From Ralstonia pickettii (GTDB lineage Bacteria; Pseudomonadota; Gammaproteobacteria; Burkholderiales; Burkholderiaceae): 64,000 bases of DNA. Positions 26,165 to 36,760 of the stretch are shown piece after piece. The stretch is from the NCBI RefSeq assembly GCF_016466415.2, contig NZ_CP066771.1, positions 2,790,001 to 2,854,000 of the forward strand, given 5' to 3'. Every line of letters begins with the position of its first letter. The first letter of the stretch is position 1. Under the pieces are notes generated by a model. The model saw only the letters and a list, made by a program, of their open reading frames with translations. It was not told the DNA's origin and made no database searches. The position numbers were made by a program, and so were the translations under genes.

Positions 26165-27976
26165 ATGCGTTCTCTAGCGCAAGACCGTGCCGCCGCTCGC
26201 CAAGCCACCCTCAAGCGCTCGCCCTGGACGCGTGTGGGACAGGCTTTGCCGCGCGGCGTGGTCATTCTGCTTACCGCGCTGGCGATTTTCACGCCGCTGG
26301 CGCTGATCTTCTACCAGAGCTTTCTGTCTGCGCCGTTCTTCATGCCCGACGCGCTGGCGGGGCTGGATGCGTATCGCTTCATCTTTACGGATTCGGACTT
26401 CTGGCACGCCTTCGAGAAATCCACCGCGCTCGCTTTCGGGCTGGCGGTGATCTCGGTACCGCTGGGCGGCATCCTGGCGTTCCTGATGGTGCGTTCGGAC
26501 CTGCCGGGCCGCCGCATTCTCGAACCGCTGCTGATGATTCCGGTGTTCGTCTCGCCGATGGTGCTGGCGTTCGGCTACGTGGTGTCCGCCGGCCCGGTGG
26601 GCTTCTACACCGTGTGGTTCAAGAGCCTGTTTGGCGGTGCGCCGTGGAACGTGTATTCGTTCACCAGCATCATCATCATTGCGGGCCTGACGCACGTGCC
26701 CCACGTGTATCTGTATGTCTCGTCAGCGCTGCGCAGCCTCGGTTCGGATGTGGAAGAAGCCGCGCGTATCGCGGGGGCATCGCCGCTATCGGTGGCGCTC
26801 AACGTGAGCCTGCCGATGGTGCGCCCCGCGCTGCTTTACGCAGCCGTGCTGGTGATCTTCCTGGGCTTCGAGGTCTTCGGGCTGGTGCTCGTGTTGGGCG
26901 ATCCGGAAGGCCATCTGGTGCTCGCCACGTACCTGTACAAGCTGACCAACAAGCTCGGCACGCCGGCCTATCACCTGATGGCCGCCGTGGCGGTCTGCCT
27001 GGTGATGGTGACGTTCCCGCTGGTGCTGCTGCAACGCTACATGCTGCGCTCGGCCAACCGCTTCGTCACCGTCAAGGGCAAGGTCACGCGCAGCCGCCCG
27101 CTGCCGCTGGGCTCGTGGCGCTGGCCGGCCTGGGCTGTCGTGGTGCTGTGGTTCTTCGTGACGGTGGTGGTGCCGCTGTCGGGCATCGCGCTGCGCGCCT
27201 TCGTATCGAACTGGGGTGAAGGGGTGTCGCTGGTGGAAGCGTTCTCGACCACCGCGTTCCAGCAGATCTTCGAGCAGCCGCAATTCCTGCGCGCGATGGT
27301 CAACACGGTACTGATCGGCGTGATCGGTGGCGCCATCGCCGTGGCTTGCTACACCTGCATCGGCCTGGCCATGCACCGCAAGCCGGATGGCTGGACGCGT
27401 TTCCTCGATTACAGCGTGCTGGTGCCCCGTGCCATTCCGGGTCTCCTGGCTGGCCTGGCGTTCCTGTGGGTGTTCCTGTTCGTGCCGAACTGGATCGAGA
27501 CCGGCCTGACCGACAGCGGCCTGCCGTTCGCCAACTGGATCATCGAGAACGTTGTGCCGAGCCTGCGCGACCTGCGCAGCACGATCTTCAGCGTGTGGAT
27601 CGCCTACACGGTCGTGTGGCTGGCCTATGGCCTGCGGCTGATCTCGGCTGCGCTGCTACAAGTCGGTCCGGAACTGGAAGAGGCGGCACGCTCGGTCGGC
27701 GCCACCCGCGCCCGCACCACGCGCGACGTGACGGTACCGCTCACGCGCTACGGCCTGCTCGGCGCGTGGCTGCTGATCTTCCTGATTTTCGAGCGCGAGT
27801 ACTCGACCGGTGTGTATCTGCTGTCGCCGGGCACCGAGACGATCGGCTCGATGCTGGTTTCCCTGTGGGCGGGCGGCGCCATCGATATCGTTGCCGCGCT
27901 GTCCTTCGTCAATATCGTGCTGGTGGCCGTCGGCCTCGGCATCGCACTGCGTTTCGGAGTGAAGCTCCATGATTGA
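26165..27976 (+). CDS. ABC importer permease, fused two-domain FbpB/AfuB type
   Basis: 603 aa with about 12 membrane helices in two homologous halves, each with an EAA loop that contacts the ATPase: EEAARIAGASPLSVALNVSLPM in the first half (about 198-219) and EEAARSVGATRARTTRDVTVPL in the second. A single gene for both halves is typical of Fbp/Afu/SfuB systems. GGAGG precedes the ATG. It overlaps the ATPase gene by eight bases. Confidence 0.94.
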   Translation: MRSLAQDRAAARQATLKRSPWTRVGQALPRGVVILLTALAIFTPLALIFYQSFLSAPFFMPDALAGLDAYRFIFTDSDFWHAFEKSTALAFGLAVISVPLGGILAFLMVRSDLPGRRILEPLLMIPVFVSPMVLAFGYVVSAGPVGFYTVWFKSLFGGAPWNVYSFTSIIIIAGLTHVPHVYLYVSSALRSLGSDVEEAARIAGASPLSVALNVSLPMVRPALLYAAVLVIFLGFEVFGLVLVLGDPEGHLVLATYLYKLTNKLGTPAYHLMAAVAVCLVMVTFPLVLLQRYMLRSANRFVTVKGKVTRSRPLPLGSWRWPAWAVVVLWFFVTVVVPLSGIALRAFVSNWGEGVSLVEAFSTTAFQQIFEQPQFLRAMVNTVLIGVIGGAIAVACYTCIGLAMHRKPDGWTRFLDYSVLVPRAIPGLLAGLAFLWVFLFVPNWIETGLTDSGLPFANWIIENVVPSLRDLRSTIFSVWIAYTVVWLAYGLRLISAALLQVGPELEEAARSVGATRARTTRDVTVPLTRYGLLGAWLLIFLIFEREYSTGVYLLSPGTETIGSMLVSLWAGGAIDIVAALSFVNIVLVAVGLGIALRFGVKLHD

Positions 27977-29054
27977 ACTCACTGTCAACGACCTGCACCT
28001 GCAATACGGCAACAACCCGGTTCTCAAGGGTGTCTCGATGCAGCTGCACAAGGGCGAGGTCGTCTCGCTGCTGGGCCCATCCGGTTCGGGCAAGACCACG
28101 CTGCTGCGTGCTGTCGCCGGCCTCGAGCAAGCGAGCCAGGGCACTGTCCAGATCGGCGATCGCGTCATGTTCGACGGCGCCAAGAAACTCGACGTGCCGG
28201 CCGAAGGGCGCAACCTGGGCCTGGTGTTCCAGTCGTACGCGCTGTGGCCGCACAAGACCGTGGCGGAGAACGTCGCCTACCCGCTCAAGCTGCGCAAGAC
28301 GCCCGCCTCGCAGATCAAGGAACGCGTACAAGCCGTGCTGCAGCAACTGGGCCTCGGCCATCTGGGCGAGCGTTTCCCGAGCCAGCTCTCCGGCGGCCAA
28401 CAGCAGCGTGTGGCGATCGCCCGCGCGCTGGTCTACAACCCGCCCGTGATCCTGCTCGACGAGCCACTCTCGAACCTCGACGCCAAGCTGCGCGAAGAAG
28501 CACGTGCGTTCCTGCGCGAGCTGATCGTCCGCCTGGGCCTGTCGGCCCTGATGGTCACGCACGACCAGAGCGAAGCGATGGCCATGTCCGATCGCATCCT
28601 GCTGCTCAACAACGGCGTGATCGAACAGCAAGGCACGCCCGAAGAAATGTACGGCGCGCCGCAGACGCTCTTCACCGCCGAGTTCATGGGCAGCAACAAC
28701 CGTGTCAACGGCAAGATCGCGGAAGTGCGTGATGGCATGGCCCGCCTGGTAGACGAAACGGGAGGTTGGTCGCTATGGGGCGTGGCGCGCGGTGATCTGA
28801 AGCCGGGTGCTTCAGCACACGGCGTGATCCGGCTCGAACAGGTTCGGGTGGGCATCGACAACGCCGACAACACCATCCACCTGCCGCTCGCCACGCGCAT
28901 GTACCTGGGAGACCGGTGGGAATGCCTCTTCCGCGCCACCGACGACAGCGGCGCGACGGGCACAGGCCTGCGCGCCTACTCCGCCAGCGCGCCCAGCGAC
29001 GGCAAGTACGCGCTGACCTTCCCGCGCGAACAGTTCTGGCTGTACGCCGCTTGA
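27969..29054 (+). CDS. ABC importer ATP-binding protein (FbpC/AfuC type)
   Basis: 361 aa. Walker A is GPSGSGKTT, the signature LSGGQQQR, Walker [12 protein letters not shown] and the H-loop [11 protein letters not shown]-terminal TOBE domain (about 275-355) follows, often regulatory in this family. It pairs with the fused permease. The operon ends at a bidirectional terminator shared with tatC. Confidence 0.95.
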   Translation: MIELTVNDLHLQYGNNPVLKGVSMQLHKGEVVSLLGPSGSGKTTLLRAVAGLEQASQGTVQIGDRVMFDGAKKLDVPAEGRNLGLVFQSYALWPHKTVAENVAYPLKLRKTPASQIKERVQAVLQQLGLGHLGERFPSQLSGGQQQRVAIARALVYNPPVILLDEPLSNLDAKLREEARAFLRELIVRLGLSALMVTHDQSEAMAMSDRILLLNNGVIEQQGTPEEMYGAPQTLFTAEFMGSNNRVNGKIAEVRDGMARLVDETGGWSLWGVARGDLKPGASAHGVIRLEQVRVGIDNADNTIHLPLATRMYLGDRWECLFRATDDSGATGTGLRAYSASAPSDGKYALTFPREQFWLYAA

Positions 29055-29089
29055 AGCAACAGCAGTAACCGCCGATTCATCGGCAACAA

Positions 29090-29118
29090 AAAAAAGGCAG
29101 CCTCGGCTGCCTTTTTCT
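29090..29118. terminator. Bidirectional Rho-independent terminator
   Basis: GGCAGCC/GGCTGCC stem with a 2-3 base loop, A8 on the left and T5 on the right. It serves the importer operon (plus) and tatABC (minus). Confidence 0.92.
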
Positions 29119-29141
29119 TTGGCTGATACTGGACCGGTCGG

Positions 29142-29945
29142 TCAGTCCTTCACCACCGGCAGGTGCTCCGGATTGTTTTCCGGTGCCGTGGTGTTACGGA
29201 TGAAGATGGCCGCCAAGATCAGCCCCAGCTCATACAGCAGCCACAGCGGCACCGCCAGCAGCAACTGCGACATCACGTCCGGCGGCGTCACAACAGCGGC
29301 GATCACGAAGGCGCCGACCACCACGTACGGCCGCGCCTGCCGCAGCTTCTCCAGGCTCACGATGCCAAAGCGCACCAGCACCATCACCACCACCGGCACT
29401 TCGAAGGTGATGCCGAAGGCAAGGAACGTCGTCATGGCGAAGCTCAGGTACTTGTCGATGTCGGTGGACATCTCGGCACCCAGCGGCGCGTTGTAGTGCG
29501 CCATCACCTTGAACACCGTCGGGAAGACCAGGAAATATGCAAACGCCACGCCGCACAGGAACAGCACATAAGTGCTCACCACCAGCGGCATGATCATCCG
29601 CTTTTCGTGCGTGTACAGCCCCGGCGCTACAAAACGCCAGATTTGATATAGCACCCAAGGCAGTGCGATGAGGAAGGCAGCCAGCAGCGTTACCTTCATC
29701 GGCACGAAGAACGAGCCGGTGACGTCCGTCACGATCATGTGACCGTTCTTGGGCAACGCCTGGATCAGCGGCCGCGAGAACAGGTTGAAAATATCCGGCG
29801 CCCAGTAGACCAGGCCCAGAAAAATCAGCAGCACGCCGGCACCCGCCTTGACGATGCGCTCACGCAGCTCGACCAGGTGCGAAATGAAGGTTTCCTGCGC
29901 GCCGTCCTCGGGCGACTCTTGCGGATCGAGCGGAGCGGCACTCAT
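29142..29945 (-). CDS. tatC: Sec-independent protein translocase TatC
   Basis: 267 aa with six membrane helices. Conserved TatC features are FISHLVELRERIVKA near the N-terminus (twin-arginine signal contact site), FLIALPWVLYQIWRFVAPGLYTHEKR, and FGITFEVPVVVMVL with the intramembrane Glu. It is the receptor subunit for folded, cofactor-bearing Tat substrates such as the Rieske protein encoded here. It follows tatB by 61 bases and is the last gene of a very long minus-strand run. Confidence 0.97.
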   Translation of the reverse strand: MSAAPLDPQESPEDGAQETFISHLVELRERIVKAGAGVLLIFLGLVYWAPDIFNLFSRPLIQALPKNGHMIVTDVTGSFFVPMKVTLLAAFLIALPWVLYQIWRFVAPGLYTHEKRMIMPLVVSTYVLFLCGVAFAYFLVFPTVFKVMAHYNAPLGAEMSTDIDKYLSFAMTTFLAFGITFEVPVVVMVLVRFGIVSLEKLRQARPYVVVGAFVIAAVVTPPDVMSQLLLAVPLWLLYELGLILAAIFIRNTTAPENNPEHLPVVKD

Positions 29946-30006
29946 GTCGGGTGGAAAAGAGAGAAGTCAGGACACGGCACCGCAGACACGGCTCGCGCCA
30001 GGAAGA

Positions 30007-30519
30007 TCATTCGAAGAAGGAACGCGCACGCGACTGTGCGGCAACGATGGGCGGACGATGGCGCTTGACGCGTGCCGCACCCGATTGCGCCCACATGCGC
30101 ACGCCCTGCTTCTGGCGGTACCACTTGGGCATCGAGAGCTGCTTGTTGCGCCAGCTGTTACGGCCGTTGCGCGACTTGCCCGGCGCGGGGCGCCAGTCGG
30201 GCGCGGAGGTCGACGTCTGGGCCGGGTCACCCAGCGCCTCGTTCAGGCGCTCGTTGATCTCCGTCGTGTGTTTGCTGACCTCCTGGTGGATGGTCTGCTC
30301 CACATTGCGCGCGGCCTGCTCGAAGTCGGTGCGCATCTTGCGCAGTTCCTCGAGCTCGATTTCGCGGCTGACCTCGGCCTTCACATCGGCAATGTAGCGC
30401 TGTGCGCGGCCAAGCAAGGCGCCAGCGGTACGCGCCACCTTGGGCAGACGCTCGGGCCCGATGACGACGAGCGCCACCATGCCAATGAGCGCCAGCTTGG
30501 AAATGCCGAGATCGATCAT
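30007..30519 (-). CDS. tatB: Sec-independent protein translocase TatB
   Basis: 170 aa. One N-terminal membrane helix (MIDLGISKLALIGMVALVVIG) ends at the conserved Gly-Pro hinge (GPERLP). A long amphipathic and charged helix with coiled-coil character (about 25-85) follows, then a basic, low-complexity tail. TatB links TatC-bound substrate to TatA. It lies 20 bases after tatA. Confidence 0.95.
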   Translation of the reverse strand: MIDLGISKLALIGMVALVVIGPERLPKVARTAGALLGRAQRYIADVKAEVSREIELEELRKMRTDFEQAARNVEQTIHQEVSKHTTEINERLNEALGDPAQTSTSAPDWRPAPGKSRNGRNSWRNKQLSMPKWYRQKQGVRMWAQSGAARVKRHRPPIVAAQSRARSFFE

Positions 30520-30539
30520 CGGTCAGCGGGCGTCTGTAT

Positions 30540-30797
30540 TCAGCCTTGCTTGGACTTGTCGCGCGCTTCGACGTCGATCGTCGTCGAATCGTGCAGCTCG
30601 CGCGGCGGCTGGCCGGCGGTCTGTTGTGGTTGTTGCGAACCGGCCGGCTTGTCTTCCTGCCCTTCGCGCATGCCGTCCTTGAAGCCCTTCACCGCGCTGC
30701 CCAGATCCGAACCGATGTTGCGCAGCTTCTTCGTGCCGAACACCATCATGATGATCACCAGCACGATCAGCCAGTGCCAAATGCTAAAGGAACCCAT
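30540..30797 (-). CDS. tatA: Sec-independent protein translocase TatA
   Basis: 85 aa: membrane helix [17 protein letters not shown], then the [21 protein letters not shown] amphipathic helix and a polar tail. This is the pore-forming subunit of the Tat system. It has the order tatA-tatB-tatC, downstream of the DUF4870 gene (62 bases). Confidence 0.96.
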   Translation of the reverse strand: MGSFSIWHWLIVLVIIMMVFGTKKLRNIGSDLGSAVKGFKDGMREGQEDKPAGSQQPQQTAGQPPRELHDSTTIDVEARDKSKQG

Positions 30798-30859
30798 GTC
30801 CTACTCCCACGTAAATACGGCTGGCGGTGCCGCAACGATGGCGGCGCCATTGGTTGAGT

Positions 30860-31273
30860 TTACGGATTTGCGTACATCGGCTTGCTGTCATTCAGATACA
30901 GCCAACCTTTCACAATACGATACAGCATCCAGATGCCCAGAGCCCACAGCACGGCAAAGCCGATGAAGGCGACGGGAATGAGCAGCACGCCGACAACACC
31001 CCAGAGTACGCACCACCAGAACGAACGGATCTGCCAGCGGAAGTGCGACTCATACAGCGTGCCGCGCACATCGTCACGCTTAACATAGCCGACGATGATG
31101 GCAATCAATGCAGTGATACCGCCGGTCAGCCAAAAAATGGCGTAGAGCGCATACAAAATATGCGTGAGACGACGCAGCCCGGCTAGGCGCTCCGCGTCGT
31201 CCGTCACCACCACTGCCGCTGCGTATTTGTCCACGCTGCCTCCCTGCGACGATTCGCCACCGTAGTCAGTCAC
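30860..31273 (-). CDS. DUF4870-family membrane protein
   Basis: 137 aa from a GTG start that overlaps the end of hisE by eight bases. Three hydrophobic segments (about 38-62, 83-103, 105-125) with [34 protein letters not shown] and [13 protein letters not shown] match the small DUF4870 membrane proteins. Function is unknown. It sits between the his and tat genes, as in related genomes. A HIT-family gene that often lies next to it in relatives is not present here. Confidence 0.88.
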   Translation of the reverse strand: MTDYGGESSQGGSVDKYAAAVVVTDDAERLAGLRRLTHILYALYAIFWLTGGITALIAIIVGYVKRDDVRGTLYESHFRWQIRSFWWCVLWGVVGVLLIPVAFIGFAVLWALGIWMLYRIVKGWLYLNDSKPMYANP

Positions 31274-31640
31274 CCGCCGCGTCGCGCGCCTGGGACTTGC
31301 GCAGTGCCTTCTCTTCGAGACCCGAAAGCCCCTCTCTGCGGGCCAGTTCGCTCACCACGTCATCCGGCGTGAGGTCGAAGTGCGATAGCAGCACCATGGT
31401 GTGGAACCACAGGTCGGCTACTTCGTAGACGACTTTGCTGCGCGCCTCGGCGGTCATGCCCGCGGCCCGGGCATCCTTGGCGGCCATCACGGTCTCGGTG
31501 GCCTCTTCGCCGATCTTTTTTAGGATGGCATCGTCGCCCTTGTTGAACAGGCGCGCGATGTAGCTCTTTTCCGGGTCGCCGCCGTTGGCGAGCTTGCGGG
31601 ATTCGAGCACCTCGCCCAGGCGGCGCAGGGTGTCACTCAT
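31266..31640 (-). CDS. hisE: Phosphoribosyl-ATP pyrophosphatase
   Basis: 124 aa, stand-alone HisE (MazG-like all-helical fold), second step of histidine synthesis: PR-ATP to PR-AMP and PPi. The Mg2+-binding acidic residues are in [15 protein letters not shown] and YEVADLWFH. The ATG chosen lies within the last codons of hisI (8-base overlap), the usual coupling here. In E. coli this activity is fused to HisI; here it is separate. Confidence 0.95.
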   Translation of the reverse strand: MSDTLRRLGEVLESRKLANGGDPEKSYIARLFNKGDDAILKKIGEEATETVMAAKDARAAGMTAEARSKVVYEVADLWFHTMVLLSHFDLTPDDVVSELARREGLSGLEEKALRKSQARDAAGD

Positions 31641-32055
31641 GATTGTGGCCGGGCTTGCCGGCGTAAATGTCGTCGGGGTTCTTGAGCACCGGCTCGACGG
31701 TGTGCCAATCGCCGTCTTCCACATTGCCTTCGAACTTCTGGAAAAAGCACGCGTGGCGGCCAGTATGGCAGGCGATACCGCCAATTTGTGTGACGCGAAG
31801 CAAGACGACGTCTTCATCGCAGTCGAGGCGGATTTCGTGCACCTTCTGGATGTGGCCGGACTCCTCGCCCTTGTGCCACAGGCGCTTGCGCGAGCGCGAC
31901 CAGAACACGGCCTCGCCGCTTTCAACCGTCTTCTGCAGCGCCTCGCGGTTCATGAACGCGAACATCAGGACGTCATTGCTGCCCTGCTCCTGCACGATCA
32001 CCGGCACCAGGCCGTTGTCGTCCCAGTGGACCTTGTTCAGCCACTTCTTGCTCAT
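31633..32055 (-). CDS. hisI: Phosphoribosyl-AMP cyclohydrolase
   Basis: 140 aa, stand-alone cyclohydrolase, third step of histidine synthesis. The metal-binding residues occur in [13 protein letters not shown] (Asp/Cys cluster) and [14 protein letters not shown] (two Cys). It overlaps hisF by ATGA upstream and hisE by eight bases downstream. Confidence 0.96.
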   Translation of the reverse strand: MSKKWLNKVHWDDNGLVPVIVQEQGSNDVLMFAFMNREALQKTVESGEAVFWSRSRKRLWHKGEESGHIQKVHEIRLDCDEDVVLLRVTQIGGIACHTGRHACFFQKFEGNVEDGDWHTVEPVLKNPDDIYAGKPGHNHE

Positions 32056-32828
32056 GATCCGATCCGTACTGGAATGGCTTGCTCTGCCATGAATTGCTTG
32101 GCCTGGCCAACGGTGTATTCGCCGTAGTGGAAGATGCTGGCGGCCAGCACCGCATCGGCGTGACCTCGCTGAATGCCGTCAGCCAGATGCTGCAGGTTGC
32201 CCACGCCGCCCGAGGCGATGACCGGAACCGGCACTGCGTCCGACACGGCGCGCGTGAGTTCCAGGTCGAAGCCGGCCTTGGTGCCGTCCCGGTCCATGCT
32301 GGTGAGCAGGATTTCGCCGGCGCCGCGCTGCGCCATTTCGCGCGCCCATGCCACGGCGTCCAGGCCCGTGCCCTTGCGGCCGCCGTGCGTGAAGACTTCC
32401 CAGCGCGGCGCTTCGCCTTCGGCCGACACCTTCTTGGCGTCGATAGCCACGACGATGCACTGCGCGCCATGGCGGGCACTGGCGTCCGACACGAGCTGCG
32501 GATTCGCCACCGCCGAGGAGTTCATGCTGATCTTGTCCGCACCGGCATTGAGCAGCCGTCGCACATCTTCCAGCGCACGCACACCGCCGCCCACCGTCAG
32601 CGGAATGAACACCTGCGACGCCACCGCTTCAATGATGCCCAGCATCAGGTCGCGCCCGTCGGACGTGGCCGTGATGTCGAGGAAGGTGATTTCGTCGGCG
32701 CCCTGCTCGTCGTAGCGGCGTGCGATTTCTACGGGGTCGCCGGCGTCGCGCAATTCGACAAAGTTGACGCCCTTGACCACCCGGCCGTTGGTCACGTCCA
32801 GGCAGGGGATGATTCGTTTGGCTAGCAT
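32052..32828 (-). CDS. hisF: Imidazole glycerol phosphate synthase, cyclase subunit
   Basis: 258 aa (beta/alpha)8 barrel. Catalytic Asp is in [14 protein letters not shown] (about residue 11) and the second Asp in [10 protein letters not shown] (about 130). It works as a heterodimer with HisH, taking ammonia to make IGP and AICAR. GTG and ATG upstream extensions without ribosome sites were rejected. It lies 47 bases after hisA. Confidence 0.97.
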   Translation of the reverse strand: MLAKRIIPCLDVTNGRVVKGVNFVELRDAGDPVEIARRYDEQGADEITFLDITATSDGRDLMLGIIEAVASQVFIPLTVGGGVRALEDVRRLLNAGADKISMNSSAVANPQLVSDASARHGAQCIVVAIDAKKVSAEGEAPRWEVFTHGGRKGTGLDAVAWAREMAQRGAGEILLTSMDRDGTKAGFDLELTRAVSDAVPVPVIASGGVGNLQHLADGIQRGHADAVLAASIFHYGEYTVGQAKQFMAEQAIPVRIGS

Positions 32829-32875
32829 GATGGGTCGGACGCCGGAGCGCCCGTTGTGCACGGCTGGATCAACGA

Positions 32876-33619
32876 TCAGGCCGCGCCGAGTTTGTCCGCG
32901 AGGGCTTGCGCTTCCTTGAAGTTCAGGTCGCCCGAATAGATGGCGCGGCCGCAGATCACGCCTTCCACGCCATGCTCTTCGACCGCGCACAGGTGGTCGA
33001 TGTCCTTCAGGTTCGACAGGCCGCCGCTGGCAATGACAGGAATCTTCACCGACTGCGCCAGCTTGACGGTGGCATCGATGTTGATGCCCTGCAGCATGCC
33101 GTCGCGGCCGATGTCGGTGTAGATGATGCCTTCGACGCCGTAATCCTCGTACTTCTTGGCGAGGTCAACGACTTCATGGCCGGAGAGCTTGCTCCAGCCG
33201 TCGGTCGCCACCTTGCCGTCCTTGGCATCGAGCCCGACGATGATATGGCCGCCGAATGCCGTGCATGCGTCCCGCAGAAAGCCCGGGTCCTTGACCGCCG
33301 CCGTGCCGATGATCACGTACGACAAGCCGTCGTCGAGCCAGCGCTCGATGGTGCCCAGATCGCGGATGCCGCCGCCGAGTTGCACGGGGATCTCGTCGCC
33401 CACCTCGGCGAGGATGGCCTTGACGGCCGCCTCGTTACGCGGCTTGCCCGCGAAAGCGCCATTCAGGTCGACGAGGTGCAAGCGGCGCGCACCCTGCTCG
33501 ACCCAATGCCGCGCCATGGCAGCGGGGTCTTCCGAGAATACGGTGGCTTGATCCATATCGCCTTGTTTGAGGCGCACACACTGACCGTCCTTCAGGTCGA
33601 TGGCCGGGATGAGCAGCAT
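32876..33619 (-). CDS. hisA: ProFAR isomerase
   Basis: 247 aa (beta/alpha)8 barrel homologous to HisF. Catalytic Asp8 ([14 protein letters not shown]) and the Asp of [15 protein letters not shown] (about 130) act in the Amadori rearrangement of ProFAR to PRFAR. It follows hisH by 73 bases, the largest gap within hisHAFIE. Confidence 0.97.
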   Translation of the reverse strand: MLLIPAIDLKDGQCVRLKQGDMDQATVFSEDPAAMARHWVEQGARRLHLVDLNGAFAGKPRNEAAVKAILAEVGDEIPVQLGGGIRDLGTIERWLDDGLSYVIIGTAAVKDPGFLRDACTAFGGHIIVGLDAKDGKVATDGWSKLSGHEVVDLAKKYEDYGVEGIIYTDIGRDGMLQGINIDATVKLAQSVKIPVIASGGLSNLKDIDHLCAVEEHGVEGVICGRAIYSGDLNFKEAQALADKLGAA

Positions 33620-33692
33620 AGTCGTAACGACAAAGTTGAGGGGGTGAGGTTAAACGGGCAAAAGGGATTCGGTTGCGACTGTGAGCCCGAGT

Positions 33693-34346
33693 TCACGGGT
33701 TCCAGTGCACGAAGTTCCGGTAGATCTGCAGACCGGCTTGCGCACTTTTTTCCGGGTGAAACTGTGTTGCAAAAATATTATCCCGGGCGATGGCGGAGGT
33801 AAACCGCACGCCGTATTCGGTCTCTCCGACCGATTCGTCGGCATTCGCGAGCCGCGCGTAGTAGCTGTGCACGAAATAGAAGTAGCTCTGGTCCGGCACA
33901 CCTTCCCAAAGGGCGTGGGCACGACTCTGGTGCACGCGGTTCCAGCCCATCTGGGGCACTTTGTACCGCGAACCGTCCGGCTGCAACTTGCCGTCCAGAT
34001 CAAAGCGGACCACATCGCCCTTGATGAGGCCCAGCCCTTCGGTGTATTGCTGCCCGGGGCGCGCCTCGGTGCTGCGCTCCAGCAGCATCTGCTCGCCGAC
34101 GCATACGCCGAGCATCGGCTTGCTGCGCGATGCCTCGAGCACAGCGTCGCGCAGGCCGGACTGGTCGAACGCGGCCATGCAGTCGGGCATGGCGCCTTGC
34201 CCTGGCAGGACGACGCGGTCGGCGGCGCGGATTTCATCCGCTTGCGCACTGATGCGCACATCGGCCTCCGGAGCAACGGCCATCAGGGCTTGCGCCACCG
34301 AGCGCAGATTGCCCATGCCGTAATCGACGATTGCGATCTTAGTCAT
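33693..34346 (-). CDS. hisH: Imidazole glycerol phosphate synthase, glutaminase subunit
   Basis: 217 aa class I amidotransferase. The oxyanion strand is [10 protein letters not shown], the nucleophile Cys lies in [10 protein letters not shown] (about 85), and the His-Glu pair in QFHPEKS. It hydrolyses glutamine and channels ammonia through HisF. The start lies eight bases after the marC stop. Confidence 0.97.
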   Translation of the reverse strand: MTKIAIVDYGMGNLRSVAQALMAVAPEADVRISAQADEIRAADRVVLPGQGAMPDCMAAFDQSGLRDAVLEASRSKPMLGVCVGEQMLLERSTEARPGQQYTEGLGLIKGDVVRFDLDGKLQPDGSRYKVPQMGWNRVHQSRAHALWEGVPDQSYFYFVHSYYARLANADESVGETEYGVRFTSAIARDNIFATQFHPEKSAQAGLQIYRNFVHWNP

Positions 34347-34354
34347 GACTCAAT

Positions 34355-34978
34355 TTAGGCCCGAAGTACGGGCAACAGGGTTTTCAACCCATCAACGATG
34401 AATTCCACGGCCAGCGCCGCCAGGATCAGGCCCATCAAACGCGTACCGACGTTGATGCCGGTGCGCCCGATCACACGGGCGATCGGCTCGGCCGCGCGCA
34501 ACACGATCCAGACCACGGCTGCGATCGCCACACCGACACCCGCCAGGAGAAGCAGGTCCCACCAGTGCTTGGTCTTACCGGCATAGACGATGACCGTGCT
34601 GATCGAGCCTGGGCCCGTGAGTAGCGGAATCGCCAGCGGCACGACCGCAATGCTGGCCTTGGCGCCGGCCTCGTCCTCTTCCTCGGGCGTGGCCTTGGTG
34701 CGGCTGGTCTGCGCATTGAGCATGTTCAACGCGATCATGATCATGATGATCCCGCCACCGACCTGCAGCGAACCCACCGAAAACCCGAAAAAGCTGATGA
34801 TCTGCTCGCCCAGCAACGCCGACAGGCCGATCACGATCGCCACCGAAATCGATGCCACCTTGATGGTGCGGCGCTTCTCCTCATCCGTCTGGCTCTCGGT
34901 CAGGCTGATGAAGAACGGGATCGCCCCGATCGGGTTGATCAGCGCGAGCAGCGAGAAAAAGCTTTTGGTCAGATCCAT
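34355..34978 (-). CDS. MarC-family inner-membrane protein
   Basis: 207 aa with about six membrane helices; opening SFFSLLALINPIGAIPFF and the loop PLAIPLLTGPGSISTVI are the MarC/UPF0056 repeats. The function of the family is unknown, and the old link to multiple antibiotic resistance was withdrawn. It stands between hisB and hisH, a position shared by other Burkholderiaceae, and is probably co-transcribed with his genes. Confidence 0.92.
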   Translation of the reverse strand: MDLTKSFFSLLALINPIGAIPFFISLTESQTDEEKRRTIKVASISVAIVIGLSALLGEQIISFFGFSVGSLQVGGGIIMIMIALNMLNAQTSRTKATPEEEDEAGAKASIAVVPLAIPLLTGPGSISTVIVYAGKTKHWWDLLLLAGVGVAIAAVVWIVLRAAEPIARVIGRTGINVGTRLMGLILAALAVEFIVDGLKTLLPVLRA

Positions 34979-35032
34979 CGGATCGGCGGCCGGTTTGGAG
35001 TCGGATAGGCGCGGCCAGGCCGACGCGGTGAT

Positions 35033-35623
35033 TTACAGGGCGCCCTTGGTCGACGGAATCGTGCCGGCGGCGCGCGGATCGATTTCAACCGCCATGCGCA
35101 GCGCGCGGCCGAAGGCCTTGAACACGGTTTCGATCTGGTGGTGCGCGTTGACGCCGCGCAGGTTGTCGATATGCAGCGTCACGCCGGCATGGTTGACGAA
35201 CCCACGGAAGAATTCGATGGACAGGTCCACATCAAAGTTGCCCACGCGAGCACGCGTGAACGGTACGTGGAACTCCAGGCCCGGACGGCCGGAGAAGTCG
35301 ATGACTACGCGCGACAGCGCTTCGTCCAGCGGCACGTAGCTGTGGCCGTAGCGCACGATGCCCTTTTTGTCGCCGATGGCCTTGGCGACGGCCTGGCCCA
35401 GCGTGATGCCGACGTCTTCCACGGTGTGGTGATCGTCGATATGGGTATCGCCGGTGGCCGAGACGTCCAGGTCGACCATGCCGTGACGGGCGATCTGGTC
35501 GAGCATGTGGTCGAGGAACGGGACGCCGGTGTTCAGCGTCTGCTTGCCCGTGCCGTCCAAATCAAGGGCGACGCGGATCTGCGTTTCAGAGGTGTTGCGA
35601 GTGACCTCGGCACGGCGGCTCAT
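35033..35623 (-). CDS. hisB: Imidazoleglycerol-phosphate dehydratase
   Basis: 196 aa, the monofunctional dehydratase (no histidinol phosphatase domain as in E. coli). The Mn2+-binding repeats [12 protein letters not shown] and GVNAHHQIE are both present, as is [13 protein letters not shown]. It overlaps hisC by ATGA. The phosphatase HisN must be encoded elsewhere. Confidence 0.97.
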   Translation of the reverse strand: MSRRAEVTRNTSETQIRVALDLDGTGKQTLNTGVPFLDHMLDQIARHGMVDLDVSATGDTHIDDHHTVEDVGITLGQAVAKAIGDKKGIVRYGHSYVPLDEALSRVVIDFSGRPGLEFHVPFTRARVGNFDVDLSIEFFRGFVNHAGVTLHIDNLRGVNAHHQIETVFKAFGRALRMAVEIDPRAAGTIPSTKGAL

Positions 35624-36744
35624 GGGGCTTCCTGCATCGATGCGACAAAGGCATCGATAAATTGCGCGTTTTCTTCGGGATTACTGACCGTCACGCGCAG
35701 ACAGTTGGCCAGCAACGGGTGCATTTTACTGACGTTTTTGATGAGAACACGCCGTTTTAGCAGGCGATCGAACATTCCCGCTGCATCGGGTACGCGCACC
35801 AGGATGAAGTTGGCGGCGCTCGGGAAGACTTCAACACCCGGCAGCGCAGCCAGCGCGTCGATCAGCTTGGTGCGCTCGGCCCGTAAAGTCGCTGCCTGGG
35901 CATCGAGCACATCCACGTGTTCGAGCATGAACTGGGCGGTGGCCTCGGTCAGCACATTGATGTTGTACGGCGGGCGCACCTTGTCCAGCTCGGCAATCCA
36001 CTTCGGGTGGCCGGCTACGTAGCCCAGACGAATGCCCGCCAAGCCGAGCTTGGAGACGGTGCGCATCACCAGAAGGTGATCGAAATCGCGCAGACGCGGC
36101 ATCCAGCTATGTTGCGCGAACGGCTGGTACGCCTCGTCGACGACCACCAGGCTCTGGCAGACCGGGCCGCGCGCGGCGCGGATGATCGCGTCCATGTCGG
36201 CCGCGTCGAACAGGTTGCCCGTCGGGTTGTTCGGATACGCCAGATAGATGACGGCAGGCTGGTGCTCGGCCATGGCCGCCAGCATCGCTTCACGGTCAAG
36301 CGTCAGGTCCGCCTTGAGCGGTACGCCGACAAAGTTCAAGCCCAGCAGCTGCGCCGACATCGCGTACATCACGAAACCCGGCACCGGCGCCAGCACGGTC
36401 GCGCCCGGCTTGGCCGCCGCAATGGCGATCAGGCTGATGATCTCGTCCGAACCATTGCCCAGCAGCACCTCGGCACCGGCCGGCACATGCATCACCTGCT
36501 TGAGCTGCGCCTTTAACGCGTCGGCCGTCGGCACCGGGTAGCGGTTGAGCGCGACTTCGGCCAGGCGCTTGCCCAGCGCGTCGCGCAGCATCGCCGGCAG
36601 TGGATACGGGTTCTCCATCGCGTCCAGCTTGACCATGCCGGTCGCGTCGGGCACGTGGTACGCGCCCATGGCGCGAACGTCGTCGCGCACGATGCGGGCG
36701 AGCAGGTCATCCAGAGAGGCTTGGGCCGGAGCGGTGGCGGTCAT
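35620..36744 (-). CDS. hisC: Histidinol-phosphate aminotransferase
   Basis: 374 aa, fold-type I PLP enzyme. Visible are [18 protein letters not shown], the VVDEAYQPF Asp that binds the pyridine nitrogen, and the Schiff-base Lys in [14 protein letters not shown]. The ATG of MTATAPAQ was chosen over longer alternatives because those run back into the end of hisD. It lies 16 bases after hisD. Confidence 0.96.
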   Translation of the reverse strand: MTATAPAQASLDDLLARIVRDDVRAMGAYHVPDATGMVKLDAMENPYPLPAMLRDALGKRLAEVALNRYPVPTADALKAQLKQVMHVPAGAEVLLGNGSDEIISLIAIAAAKPGATVLAPVPGFVMYAMSAQLLGLNFVGVPLKADLTLDREAMLAAMAEHQPAVIYLAYPNNPTGNLFDAADMDAIIRAARGPVCQSLVVVDEAYQPFAQHSWMPRLRDFDHLLVMRTVSKLGLAGIRLGYVAGHPKWIAELDKVRPPYNINVLTEATAQFMLEHVDVLDAQAATLRAERTKLIDALAALPGVEVFPSAANFILVRVPDAAGMFDRLLKRRVLIKNVSKMHPLLANCLRVTVSNPEENAQFIDAFVASMQEAP

Positions 36745-36760
36745 CGTCGTGCGGCGGATG

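Noticed and set aside
29090-29118. Poly-A tract as a phase-variable repeat
   Set aside because: It is the upstream arm of a bidirectional terminator and lies outside any coding sequence.
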